Shown: in pieces, positions 25,292 through 32,401 of the stretch
How positions within the stretch are numbered: position 1 is the stretch's first letter
Layout: each line of letters opens with the position of its first letter
From: Alphaproteobacteria bacterium
GTDB lineage: Bacteria > Myxococcota_A > UBA796 > GCA-2862545
DNA: 64,000 nt
NCBI GenBank assembly: GCA_020632875.1
Contig: JACKET010000007.1
Location: 124,001 to 188,000 of the forward strand
Reading direction: 5' to 3'
Notes under the pieces: model-generated
The model's input: only the letters and a program-made list of their open reading frames with translations
Database searches by the model: none
What the model was told of the DNA's origin: nothing
Program-made: the position numbers and the translations under genes

Positions 25292-25392
25292 TGGCGGCGG
25301 ACTATGGGAATCGAACCCACCGGACGCTACCTCTCGGCAAGTCCCGACCGGTTTTGAAGACCGGGGCCAGCACCAGCACGGCGAAGCCCGCC
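25292..25392 (-). tRNA. selC: tRNA-Sec (anticodon UCA)
   Basis: On the minus strand an 8-bp acceptor stem pairs GGCGGGCT (5') with AGTCCGCC (3'), followed by G73 and an encoded CCA. The anticodon arm is CCGGT-CTTCAAA-ACCGG with anticodon TCA. A long variable arm (27 nt, inner stem TGCC/GGTA) precedes the T-arm GTGGG-TTCGATT-CCCAT. The 8-bp acceptor, UCA anticodon and long extra arm identify a selenocysteine tRNA. Length is 101 nt with CCA. The D-arm does not fold cleanly by hand. Its presence implies the genome makes at least one selenoprotein; none was identified in this window. Confidence 0.88.
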
Positions 25393-25558
25393 GCCCGCCT
25401 CGTAACGCCTCGCCGCCCCGCGGGATACCCGCGTGACGTGGAGCCCGAGTGAAGCGCCCTGGTCGGAGGTGCTGTCGAAGCTCGTTTCCGACGGAGTCCT
25501 CGCGGGTTGGCCGACCGTCGGGTGACACCCCGATGTCAGGATGCGGTAGCTTGCGGGT

Positions 25559-26524
25559 ATGGGGAGAGCGCGCCTCGAGCTCGTACGAGACGGCGCCGTG
25601 GTCCGCGTGATCACGGTGGCGACCGATCCGGTCCACCTGGGCCGTGACATCACGAATGGCGTCGTGCTGCTCGACGACGACGTGTCGGGCCACCACGCCA
25701 TCGTCGCACCGGTCTCCGGGGGCCTCGAGGTGCGCGACCTCCGGTCGACCAACGGCACGTTCGTGAACGACGAGCGCATCGACGGGCAGCGGTCCATCGA
25801 GGATGGTGACTCGATCCGGCTCGGCGAGTCCGTCGAGTTCCGCGTGCGCGTCGAGACCGACCCCGTCCGCGCGACCCTCACGCTCGAAGACGAGACGTCG
25901 GGCACCGCGTACATCGTCGACGACGAGCGGTTCACGATCGGCAGCGGCGAGCGGTGCAACATCCGCCTGCCCGACGGCCCCGCGCGCGGGGCGGTCCTCA
26001 CCGTGCATGCCGATGGCGACGTGTGGCTCGGCCTCGGCGAAGAAGAGCGGGCGCTCGCCGACGGCGAGGCATTCGCGGTGGCGGGGCACACGTTCCGGCT
26101 CGTGCCGGTGCCGACCAAGGCGCCCTCCACGCTGTGGGGCTGCCGCGAGGCGAAGTACGGCTACCAGCTCCAGGCCGGCACCGACGGGTCCACGGGGGTC
26201 TACGCGGTCATCCGCGACCCGCGCACGGGGCTCGAGCACAGCCTGAAGTCCGAGAACCGGGCCACGCTGCTGTACGTGCTGGCGCGCAAGCTCCAACAAG
26301 ACCGCGAGGCCGGGCTCCCCGCGACCGAAGCGGGCTGGCACCACGACGAAGACGTGCTCGTCGCGGTGTGGGGGCGCGCAGGCCTGCGCCAGGCGGGCAG
26401 CAACTACTCGGTCCTCCTGCACCGCATCCGGAAGGAGATCGAAGACGCGGGGTTCGACCCGTGGTTCATCGAGAAGCGGCGCGGCGCGGTGCGGTTGCGG
26501 CTGGCGCGGATCGAGCTCCGGTAG
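25559..26524 (+). CDS. FHA-domain protein with C-terminal winged-helix domain
   Basis: A 321-aa protein. The N-terminal FHA domain (about residues 20-95) has the phosphothreonine-binding signature: LGRD, VSGHHA and STNGTFVN. A second, degenerate FHA-like unit follows (FTIGSGERCNIRLPDGPARGA, about 120-190). The last 110 residues (LLYVLARKLQQ, DVLVAVWGRAG, NYSVLLHRIRKEIED, EKRRGAVRLRL) resemble an OmpR-type winged helix. It probably couples Ser/Thr-kinase signalling to DNA binding; the kinase at 4856-6106 is a candidate partner but is not adjacent. ATG 25559 follows the intergenic region beyond selC. Confidence 0.85.
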   Translation: MGRARLELVRDGAVVRVITVATDPVHLGRDITNGVVLLDDDVSGHHAIVAPVSGGLEVRDLRSTNGTFVNDERIDGQRSIEDGDSIRLGESVEFRVRVETDPVRATLTLEDETSGTAYIVDDERFTIGSGERCNIRLPDGPARGAVLTVHADGDVWLGLGEEERALADGEAFAVAGHTFRLVPVPTKAPSTLWGCREAKYGYQLQAGTDGSTGVYAVIRDPRTGLEHSLKSENRATLLYVLARKLQQDREAGLPATEAGWHHDEDVLVAVWGRAGLRQAGSNYSVLLHRIRKEIEDAGFDPWFIEKRRGAVRLRLARIELR

Positions 26525-26556
26525 CGCCTCCGTCGCTTGAGGGCGCGGCCTGGGGG

Positions 26557-26592
26557 GAGCGGGGCCTGCGGGGCGAGCGGGGCCTGCGGGGC
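26557..26592. repeat. 18-bp tandem repeat, two copies
   Basis: GAGCGGGGCCTGCGGGGC occurs twice head-to-tail, with a third partial copy starting at 26593. It abuts the left arm of the second dispersed repeat element. Confidence 0.8.
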
Positions 26593-26935
26593 GAGCGGGA
26601 TCCGGCCTCACGCAGATGACGCAGAAGGACGCAGATGACGCAGAAGGGAGCCGGATCGGCTGGGTCGGACGGTGGCTCTCCCCGAACATCGAGAGGGACT
26701 GGGGCGACGAGGGCGGGTCCGCTCACCAGAGCAGCCCGAAGTGCCCGCCTGCTCTGGTGAGTCCCGATTCCCGTCCGCCAGGAGTCCCTCTCTTCCTTTC
26801 GGGGACACGAGCCCGCTCGGCCCGGAACGGCCTCGTTTCTGCGTCATCTGCGTCCTTCTGCGTCATCTGCGTGATGCCCGAGGCGCCCGGAGCCCGACAG
26901 CGTCCGCGTGATGCCCGAGGCGCCCGGAGCCCGAC
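26593..26935. mobile_element. Dispersed palindromic repeat element, copy 2
   Basis: The left arm carries CACGCAGATGACGCAGAAGG (from 26610); the right arm carries the inverse (CCTTCTGCGTCATCTGCGTG) near 26852-26871. Between them are inverted modules, including a perfect 13-bp pair at 26722-26734 and 26749-26761. The right end contains a 30-bp direct repeat with 37-bp period (26869-26898 and 26906-26935). There is no coding capacity. It fills the 412-bp gap between the convergent FHA and metallo-hydrolase genes. It shares outer and inner modules with the elements at 4076 and 56905. Confidence 0.72.
26722..26761. repeat. 13-bp perfect inverted repeat at centre of element
   Basis: CTCACCAGAGCAG / CTGCTCTGGTGAG with a 14-nt spacer. 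Near-identical half-sites occur singly at about 4525-4536 (CTGCTCTGGTGA) and 57018-57030 (CTCACCAGAGCAG), so this is a recognisable module of the repeat family. Confidence 0.8.
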
Positions 26936-26936
26936 G

Positions 26937-27623
26937 TCAGGTGCCCGGCGCCCACCGGATCTGGGGACCTGCAGGCATCCCGCGCTCACGCCGGATGTAC
27001 GCCAGGAACGGGTTCGTCTCCAGCTCGCGCCCGAGCGTCGTCACCGGCCCGTGACCCGAGTGCACCCGGAGGTGCCCCGGCAGCGCGAGCAGCCGCCGCA
27101 GGCTCTCGACCGCGAGGGCCGGATTGGACAGCGGGAAGTCCGTGCGCCCGATGCTCCCCGCGAACAGCGTGTCGCCGACGATGATGTCCTCGTCCGTGTA
27201 GAAGCAGCACTGCCCCGGCGTGTGGCCCGGCGTGGACAGCACGCGGATCGTCGTCTCGCCGAGCTGGATGGACTGGCCGTCGCGGATCCAGTGATCGACC
27301 CGTCCGCACGGGCGATCCAGCCCGGGAAGCCCGAACATCCGCCCCTGGACCGGGAGGGTGTCGAACAGCGGCTTCTCGTCGAGCGGGAGGTAGGTCGGCA
27401 CGTCCCACTCGGCCTGGAGCAGCGTGAGCGCGCCCGCGTGGTCGATGTGCCCGTGGGTGAGGAGGATCATCCGGATGTCTGGCGCGGGCGCCAGCGCATT
27501 CAGGCGGCGGACGAGCTCGTCGGTCTCGCCGGTGTCGACGATGGCGGACTGCCCCGTGGCCTCGTCGGTCACGAGGTACGTGTTCACCTGGAAATTCCCG
27601 ACCGTGAATGTCTGGATCTTCAT
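26937..27623 (-). CDS. Metallo-beta-lactamase-fold hydrolase (GloB-like)
   Basis: A 228-aa MBL-fold protein. THGHIDHAG is the metal-binding HxHxDH motif. STPGHTPGQCCFY and VGDTLFAGSIGRTDF give further His and Asp ligands, and VHSGHGPVT near the C-terminus supplies the last His. It resembles the hydroxyacylglutathione-hydrolase branch, which cleaves thioesters. Being last in the box operon, it may hydrolyse a CoA or glutathione thioester side product, but this is inference. Its ATG overlaps the previous gene by 4 bp (ATGA), so translation is coupled. Confidence 0.88.
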   Translation of the reverse strand: MKIQTFTVGNFQVNTYLVTDEATGQSAIVDTGETDELVRRLNALAPAPDIRMILLTHGHIDHAGALTLLQAEWDVPTYLPLDEKPLFDTLPVQGRMFGLPGLDRPCGRVDHWIRDGQSIQLGETTIRVLSTPGHTPGQCCFYTDEDIIVGDTLFAGSIGRTDFPLSNPALAVESLRRLLALPGHLRVHSGHGPVTTLGRELETNPFLAYIRRERGMPAGPQIRWAPGT

Positions 27624-28468
27624 GAAGGACCTTGCTTCTGCGTGTTTCGGACCGCGGCGAGCCGCTTTCGCTCGGCGTCGTTCTTCGCGCGCTCGTCTTC
27701 GCCCTGGCTCCACACGCGGTTGCGGGCCTCGAGGTACGTGGCGAGCCACAGCCGGTCGGCCTCACCGTGGCCCCCGATGGGCGCGAAGCGGTCACCGGAG
27801 CGCGTCTGGAGCCAGAGGTCGACGCTGTGCTCGTTCTCCTTCAGGTCGACGCGCTCGAGGTCGTTCCAATCGACGCTCAGCGTCTGCCCGTCGCGGTGGA
27901 GGGCGAGCCCCGCGCTGCTCACGACCACAGTGGTGCGGCTGCCGTCGCGCCCGCGCACCGTGAAGCGGGCTTCGTCCATGTCGGATCGGGCGTCGAAGGA
28001 GAGGGGAGCGTTGGCGTCGGCGCCGGGCGACGTGGGGTCGGCGACCTCGTGGCCCGCGGCCTTCGCTTCGGCCTCCTCGTTCTCGAGGGTGGCGCCCGTG
28101 GCCTCCTTCATCAGCTCGCGGGCGGCGCGGAGGTCCCAGCTGTACGCCGCGAGCCCCATGAGCCACGAGATGCCGAGCAGGAACATTCCGTGCACCGCCG
28201 TGAACAGCATCACGAACGGGTGCATCGGGTACCGCACCTCGACGAGGGTGCCCCCGGCCGCGCGCCGCATCCGGCCCTTCAGCGAGGGTCGCCAGCTGTT
28301 CCGTCGCCCCGCCACCTCGAAGGTCAGCGAGAAGCTGTGGTCGTCTTCGACCATGCCGGCGGTGCGGTAGTGGTCCGACAGCCGCAGGCTCACGACCTCG
28401 GGTGGGTCGGGCGACCAGAGGTAGTGGGTCTGGCCGATCATGGCCTGGAAGACGTTCGGATAGGGCAT
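27620..28468 (-). CDS. Membrane-associated protein, unknown
   Basis: A 282-aa protein. The first 80 residues are soluble and beta-rich. Two hydrophobic segments follow (FVMLFTAVHGMFLLGISWLMGLAAY, about 88-112). An acidic Ala-rich linker leads to a C-terminal beta domain (FTVRGRDGSRTTVVVSS) that looks PH-like, and a charged tail. No enzyme motif. It starts at ATG 28468, sharing its first base with the previous stop (TGATG), and ends overlapping the MBL-fold gene, so it sits in the middle of a translationally coupled operon. Confidence 0.72.
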   Translation of the reverse strand: MPYPNVFQAMIGQTHYLWSPDPPEVVSLRLSDHYRTAGMVEDDHSFSLTFEVAGRRNSWRPSLKGRMRRAAGGTLVEVRYPMHPFVMLFTAVHGMFLLGISWLMGLAAYSWDLRAARELMKEATGATLENEEAEAKAAGHEVADPTSPGADANAPLSFDARSDMDEARFTVRGRDGSRTTVVVSSAGLALHRDGQTLSVDWNDLERVDLKENEHSVDLWLQTRSGDRFAPIGGHGEADRLWLATYLEARNRVWSQGEDERAKNDAERKRLAAVRNTQKQGPS

Positions 28469-30939
28469 CACGGCACTCCGCGGGCGAGCGTGACGCGCTG
28501 GTCGGGCGCGACGTTGGCGAAGATCTCTTCGGTTCCGTCGGGCCAGATCACGCGGATCTCGTGCACGGGCCCAATGTGGTCGGCGAGACCGAAGTGCGCC
28601 TCGGCCGGCGCCGTGCTGCCGAACTGGGAGTTGAGGTGCACGTCGCGACGGACCTCGGCATCACCCGCCGTCGCCGTGAGCCACACCTGGCCCCCGATGG
28701 CGTGCGGGTTCGGACCGCCCTGGGACAGCATGACGGTGAGCCAGGCATTCGCCTCGGCGCCTGTGGCCTCGAAGAGGCGCAGGATGCCTTCGGCGTGGAC
28801 GACGAGCAGGTCGAGATCCCCGTCGGCGTCGTGGTGGAAGGGCACGATGCCGCGGCCCTGGCCCGACACCGCGAGGCCCGTCTCGCACGCGACGTCGGTG
28901 AACGAGCCCGTGCCGTCGTTCTCGAACAGGCGCGTGAAGTCGCCGTTCCACGCGGCCAGCGGGAAGCCGTTCTCGACGCCGAGGTCGAGGTCGCCGTCGT
29001 TGTCGCGGTCGAAGAACGCGGCACCCCACGACCAGTCGCCGTTCCGCAGGCCTGCCGCGTCGGTGCCGTCGGTGAACGTGAGGTCGCCGTTGCCGAGGTA
29101 CAGCCGGTTGCCCGTGCATCCCCAGCCCGCCGGGCACGGCGTGGTCGCGTCGTAGATCGAGGTGACGTACCAGTCGAGGTCGCCGTCGCCGTCGACGTCC
29201 GCCACCGCGCTGCCCATGCCGTTCTCGTCGGTCCCGACGGACGCGGCCTGGGTGATCTCGACGAACGACAGCCCGCCGTCGTTCCGCCAGAACGACGACC
29301 GGCCCCAGTCGGACGCGACGCCCACATCGAGGTCGCCGTCGTCGTCGAAGTCCGCGAACGAGCTCGTGTAGGACGCGCGCGTCGCGAGCTCGAGCGCGTC
29401 GCTCTCGGCGAAGAACCCCGCACCGTCGTTGAGGAACAGCTGGTCGCGGTCGTACGGCAGGCTCGACAGCGGCTGCCAGCCCGTGACGTGCAGGTCGAGG
29501 TCGCCGTCGCCGTCGACGTCCGCCGCGCTCACGCTGTAGGTCAGCTGGCACTGGCCCGACGGAGGTGTGTGCGCGGCGCCGCGGGCCACGCCCTCTTCGA
29601 CGAACGACGTGCCCTCGTTGACGTAGAGCAGGTTGTCGCCGAGCCCGACGTCCACGACATACAGGTCGAGATCGCCATCCCCGTCGGCGTCGAAGAACAC
29701 CGCCGAGCTGTGGGCCCCGGTGGCGCCGAGCCCCCACGCGCTGGTCACGTCGACGTACGTGCCGTCGCCCTGGTTCTCGTACAGCAGATCGGGGAGGTAG
29801 ATGCGCGGCACGAACACGTCGGTGTCGCCGTCGTCGTCGAAGTCCGCGACCGCCACGCCACCCGCGATGCTCTCGACCCCGCACGGGAACGGCCGCTCGC
29901 CCATGAGCACGGCGACGCCGGCCTGCGCGGCGATCTCGGTGTAGCGGAAGGCCGCGTCGGGCACGGCGGTGTCGTCGCAGTCCTCTGCGCACGTCAGCCC
30001 GTCCCCGTCGGCATCCTGGAGGTCGGGGGTCGCCGGATCGCAGTCGTCGTCGAGCTGGTTGCCGCAGATCTCGGGAGCGCCGGGGCTCACGGCCGGCCGG
30101 AGGTCGTCGCAGTCGTCCGACGTGGGCGAGACGCCGAGCGCCGTGCACGAGAGGTCGGCGCTCCCCGTGAGCGTCGCCCGCCCGTAGCCATCGAGGTCGA
30201 TGTCGTCGTAGCAGAGCTCGAGCCCGTCGCAGTCGCTGTCGACGCCGTCTGCGGGGACCTCGGTGCCGTTGGGGCTCACCGCGGGCGCGCCGTCGTCGCA
30301 GTCGCCGTCGACGAACGAGTACCCGGGCACGCTGGGGCAGACGCGCACGGGGAGGCCCGTGCCGAACCCGTCAAGGTCGGCGTCGACCCAGCGGTCGAGG
30401 GCATCGGACGCGTCTTCGTCCACGTCTCCGTCGCAGTCCTCGTCTCGCCCGTCGCAGCGCTCGACCGCCCCCGGAGACACGGTGGCGTCGCCGTCGTCGC
30501 AGTCACCTCCGATCGCCACCCGTCCCGACAAGGCGCACGCGACGAGGGCCGTGGCGGGGTCGCCGTACCCGTCGCCGTCGGCGTCGAGCCAGCTCGTCTG
30601 GACGTCGCTCGGGTCTTCGTCGACCGCGCCGTCGCAGTCGTCGTCGCGCCCGTTGCAGACCTCGGGCGCACCCGGTGCCGCCGCGGCGTCGCCGTCGTCG
30701 CAGTCGAAGCCGTTCGCGACGTACCCGTCGGGCGGATCGCAGATCAGCAGGGCTGCGCGGGCGTCTCCGAAGCCGTCGCCGTCGGCGTCCCGCCACACGC
30801 GCTCGCCGACGCCTTCGTCCGCGACGCCGTCGCAGTCGTTGTCGAGGCCGTCGCACACCTCCGCCTCCGCCACGCACGGGTCCGGCGCGGGCCCGTCCGG
30901 GACGCAGCCGGCGAGGAGGAGCAGCGACAGCAGCCGCAT
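28468..30939 (-). CDS. MopE/FG-GAP/ASPIC lipoprotein
   Basis: An 823-aa protein with lipobox LLLLAGC (Cys 12). The N-terminal 290 residues contain about six MopE-type Cys/Asp-rich repeats (EVCDGLDNDCDGVADE, VCNGRDDDCDGAVDE) that could bind Ca or other metals. Residues about 330-700 carry FG-GAP/VCBS-type repeats with Ca loops (DFDDDGDTDVFVP, DVDGDGDLDWYVT), forming a beta-propeller. The C-terminus is an ASPIC/UnbV domain (VIWPDGTEEIFANV). This CRTAC1-like layout is known from surface proteins. It starts 7 bp after BoxB and is coupled to the next gene, an unusual neighbour for a catabolic enzyme. Confidence 0.9.
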   Translation of the reverse strand: MRLLSLLLLAGCVPDGPAPDPCVAEAEVCDGLDNDCDGVADEGVGERVWRDADGDGFGDARAALLICDPPDGYVANGFDCDDGDAAAAPGAPEVCNGRDDDCDGAVDEDPSDVQTSWLDADGDGYGDPATALVACALSGRVAIGGDCDDGDATVSPGAVERCDGRDEDCDGDVDEDASDALDRWVDADLDGFGTGLPVRVCPSVPGYSFVDGDCDDGAPAVSPNGTEVPADGVDSDCDGLELCYDDIDLDGYGRATLTGSADLSCTALGVSPTSDDCDDLRPAVSPGAPEICGNQLDDDCDPATPDLQDADGDGLTCAEDCDDTAVPDAAFRYTEIAAQAGVAVLMGERPFPCGVESIAGGVAVADFDDDGDTDVFVPRIYLPDLLYENQGDGTYVDVTSAWGLGATGAHSSAVFFDADGDGDLDLYVVDVGLGDNLLYVNEGTSFVEEGVARGAAHTPPSGQCQLTYSVSAADVDGDGDLDLHVTGWQPLSSLPYDRDQLFLNDGAGFFAESDALELATRASYTSSFADFDDDGDLDVGVASDWGRSSFWRNDGGLSFVEITQAASVGTDENGMGSAVADVDGDGDLDWYVTSIYDATTPCPAGWGCTGNRLYLGNGDLTFTDGTDAAGLRNGDWSWGAAFFDRDNDGDLDLGVENGFPLAAWNGDFTRLFENDGTGSFTDVACETGLAVSGQGRGIVPFHHDADGDLDLLVVHAEGILRLFEATGAEANAWLTVMLSQGGPNPHAIGGQVWLTATAGDAEVRRDVHLNSQFGSTAPAEAHFGLADHIGPVHEIRVIWPDGTEEIFANVAPDQRVTLARGVP

Positions 30940-30946
30940 CGCTGCG

Positions 30947-32359
30947 TCAGACCCGGACGTACTCGAACTCGACCGTGTGCCCGTCGATGCCGCGGCGCGG
31001 GGGCGCGATCCAGTTCGCCATCTTCCCGGGCTCGTACACGGCCTTCATCAGGCTCGCGACGTAGCGGCGCTCTTCGTCGGAGGGCAGCCATCCGGCGCGC
31101 TTCGCCTCCCACTCCTCCTCGGAGATGGGGTTGCCCTGCAGATCGAAGTGCCCGTCGGCGTAGATGCCCTGGCGGCGGTGGAACCGCGTCGACGGCAGGG
31201 TGATGCGGAAGTCGGAGCCCTCCTGCTCGAGCGCCTTGTTCCACTTCTCGACGACGCTCTCGCAGTCGGAGACGTACTCGCCGCGGAGGACCTCGTTCAT
31301 CGCGTTGCGCATCGGCACGTGCTGCTGGGTGAGCACGCCGTTCTCGACGACGGTCATCGGCACGTGCGCCTCGAGCGCGACGTGGTCGTCGTAGCGCTTC
31401 ATCTCCTGCCAGCGGCCCTTGAGCCCGGACGCGAAGAAGTCGGCCGCGTTGCTGGAGATCTCGCTGCCGAACAGGTCGAGGCTGTAGCTGAACCAGTAGT
31501 TCACGTACTTCTGCACGGTGGCGGGACGGATGCCGCCGAGCGTGCGCGCATCGCCGTCGGGCGCCTGCTTCGCGAGCTCGACCCCGCGCCGGAGCACGCG
31601 CTCGACGCCGGTCTGGCCGACGAACAGGTGGTGCGCCTCTTCGGTGAGCATGAAGCGGCAGGTGCGCGCGAGCGGGTCGAAGCCGCTCTCGGCGAGCGCG
31701 CCGAGCTGGTACTTGCCGTCGCGGTCGGTGAACGTCGTGAAGCAGAAGAACGTCAGCCAGTCGGGGCACTCCTGGTTGAACGCGTCGAGGATGCGGGGCT
31801 TGTCGACGTCGCCCGCGCGGCGCGCGAGCAGCTCTTCGGCCTCTTCGCGGCCGTCGCGGCCGAAGTACCCGTGGAGCAGGTAGACCATGGCCCACAGGTG
31901 GCGGCCCTCTTCGACGTTCACCTGGAACAGGTTGCGCAGGTCGTACAGTGAGGGGGCCGTGGCGCCGAGGTAGCGCTGCTGCTCGACGCTGGCGGGCTCG
32001 GTGTCGGCCTGGGTGACGATGATGCGCTGGAGCATGTTGCGGTACTCGCCGGGCACGGTCTGCCAGGCGTCTTCGTCGGCGTGGTCGCCGAACCCGACCT
32101 TGCGGCCCTCTTCCTGCGGCGTGAGGAAGATGCCCCAGCGGTACTCGGGCATCTTCACGTACCCGAAGTTGGCCCAGCCGCCTTTGTCGACGCTGACGGC
32201 GGTGCGGAGGTACACGTCTTTCGCCTGCCAGCCCTCGGGGCCCATGTCCATCCACCAGTCGAGGAAGGCGGGCTGCCACTTCTCGAGCGCCCGTTGCAGG
32301 CGGCGATCTCCGGAGAGGTCGACGTTGTTGGGGATGCGCTCGCTGTAGTCGATGCCCAT
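30947..32359 (-). CDS. boxB: Benzoyl-CoA 2,3-epoxidase subunit B (BoxB)
   Basis: A 470-aa diiron oxygenase that, with the BoxA reductase, epoxidises benzoyl-CoA in the aerobic box pathway. By my count the six diiron ligands described for Azoarcus BoxB are all present, shifted by one: Glu 121 (DTEPAS), Glu 151 and His 154 (VEEGRH), Asp 212 (FTDRDG), Glu 241 and His 244 (LTEEAHH). Surrounding blocks such as TAPSLYDLRNLFQVN and ALAESGFDPLART are characteristic of BoxB. Length is typical. GGAGG precedes ATG 32359. The gene follows BoxC and an intervening lipoprotein. BoxA is absent from the window, so the electron donor must be encoded elsewhere. Confidence 0.95.
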   Translation of the reverse strand: MGIDYSERIPNNVDLSGDRRLQRALEKWQPAFLDWWMDMGPEGWQAKDVYLRTAVSVDKGGWANFGYVKMPEYRWGIFLTPQEEGRKVGFGDHADEDAWQTVPGEYRNMLQRIIVTQADTEPASVEQQRYLGATAPSLYDLRNLFQVNVEEGRHLWAMVYLLHGYFGRDGREEAEELLARRAGDVDKPRILDAFNQECPDWLTFFCFTTFTDRDGKYQLGALAESGFDPLARTCRFMLTEEAHHLFVGQTGVERVLRRGVELAKQAPDGDARTLGGIRPATVQKYVNYWFSYSLDLFGSEISSNAADFFASGLKGRWQEMKRYDDHVALEAHVPMTVVENGVLTQQHVPMRNAMNEVLRGEYVSDCESVVEKWNKALEQEGSDFRITLPSTRFHRRQGIYADGHFDLQGNPISEEEWEAKRAGWLPSDEERRYVASLMKAVYEPGKMANWIAPPRRGIDGHTVEFEYVRV

Positions 32360-32401
32360 GGTGGGTCCTCCAGGAGGTGCCCCTTAACGGGATCGACGCC
32401 T

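Noticed and set aside
28402..31203. 933-aa plus-strand frame rich in Val/Glu/Arg opposite the MopE/ASPIC gene
   Set aside because: Shadow of an Asp/Gly-rich coding sequence; low-complexity composition and no domain.
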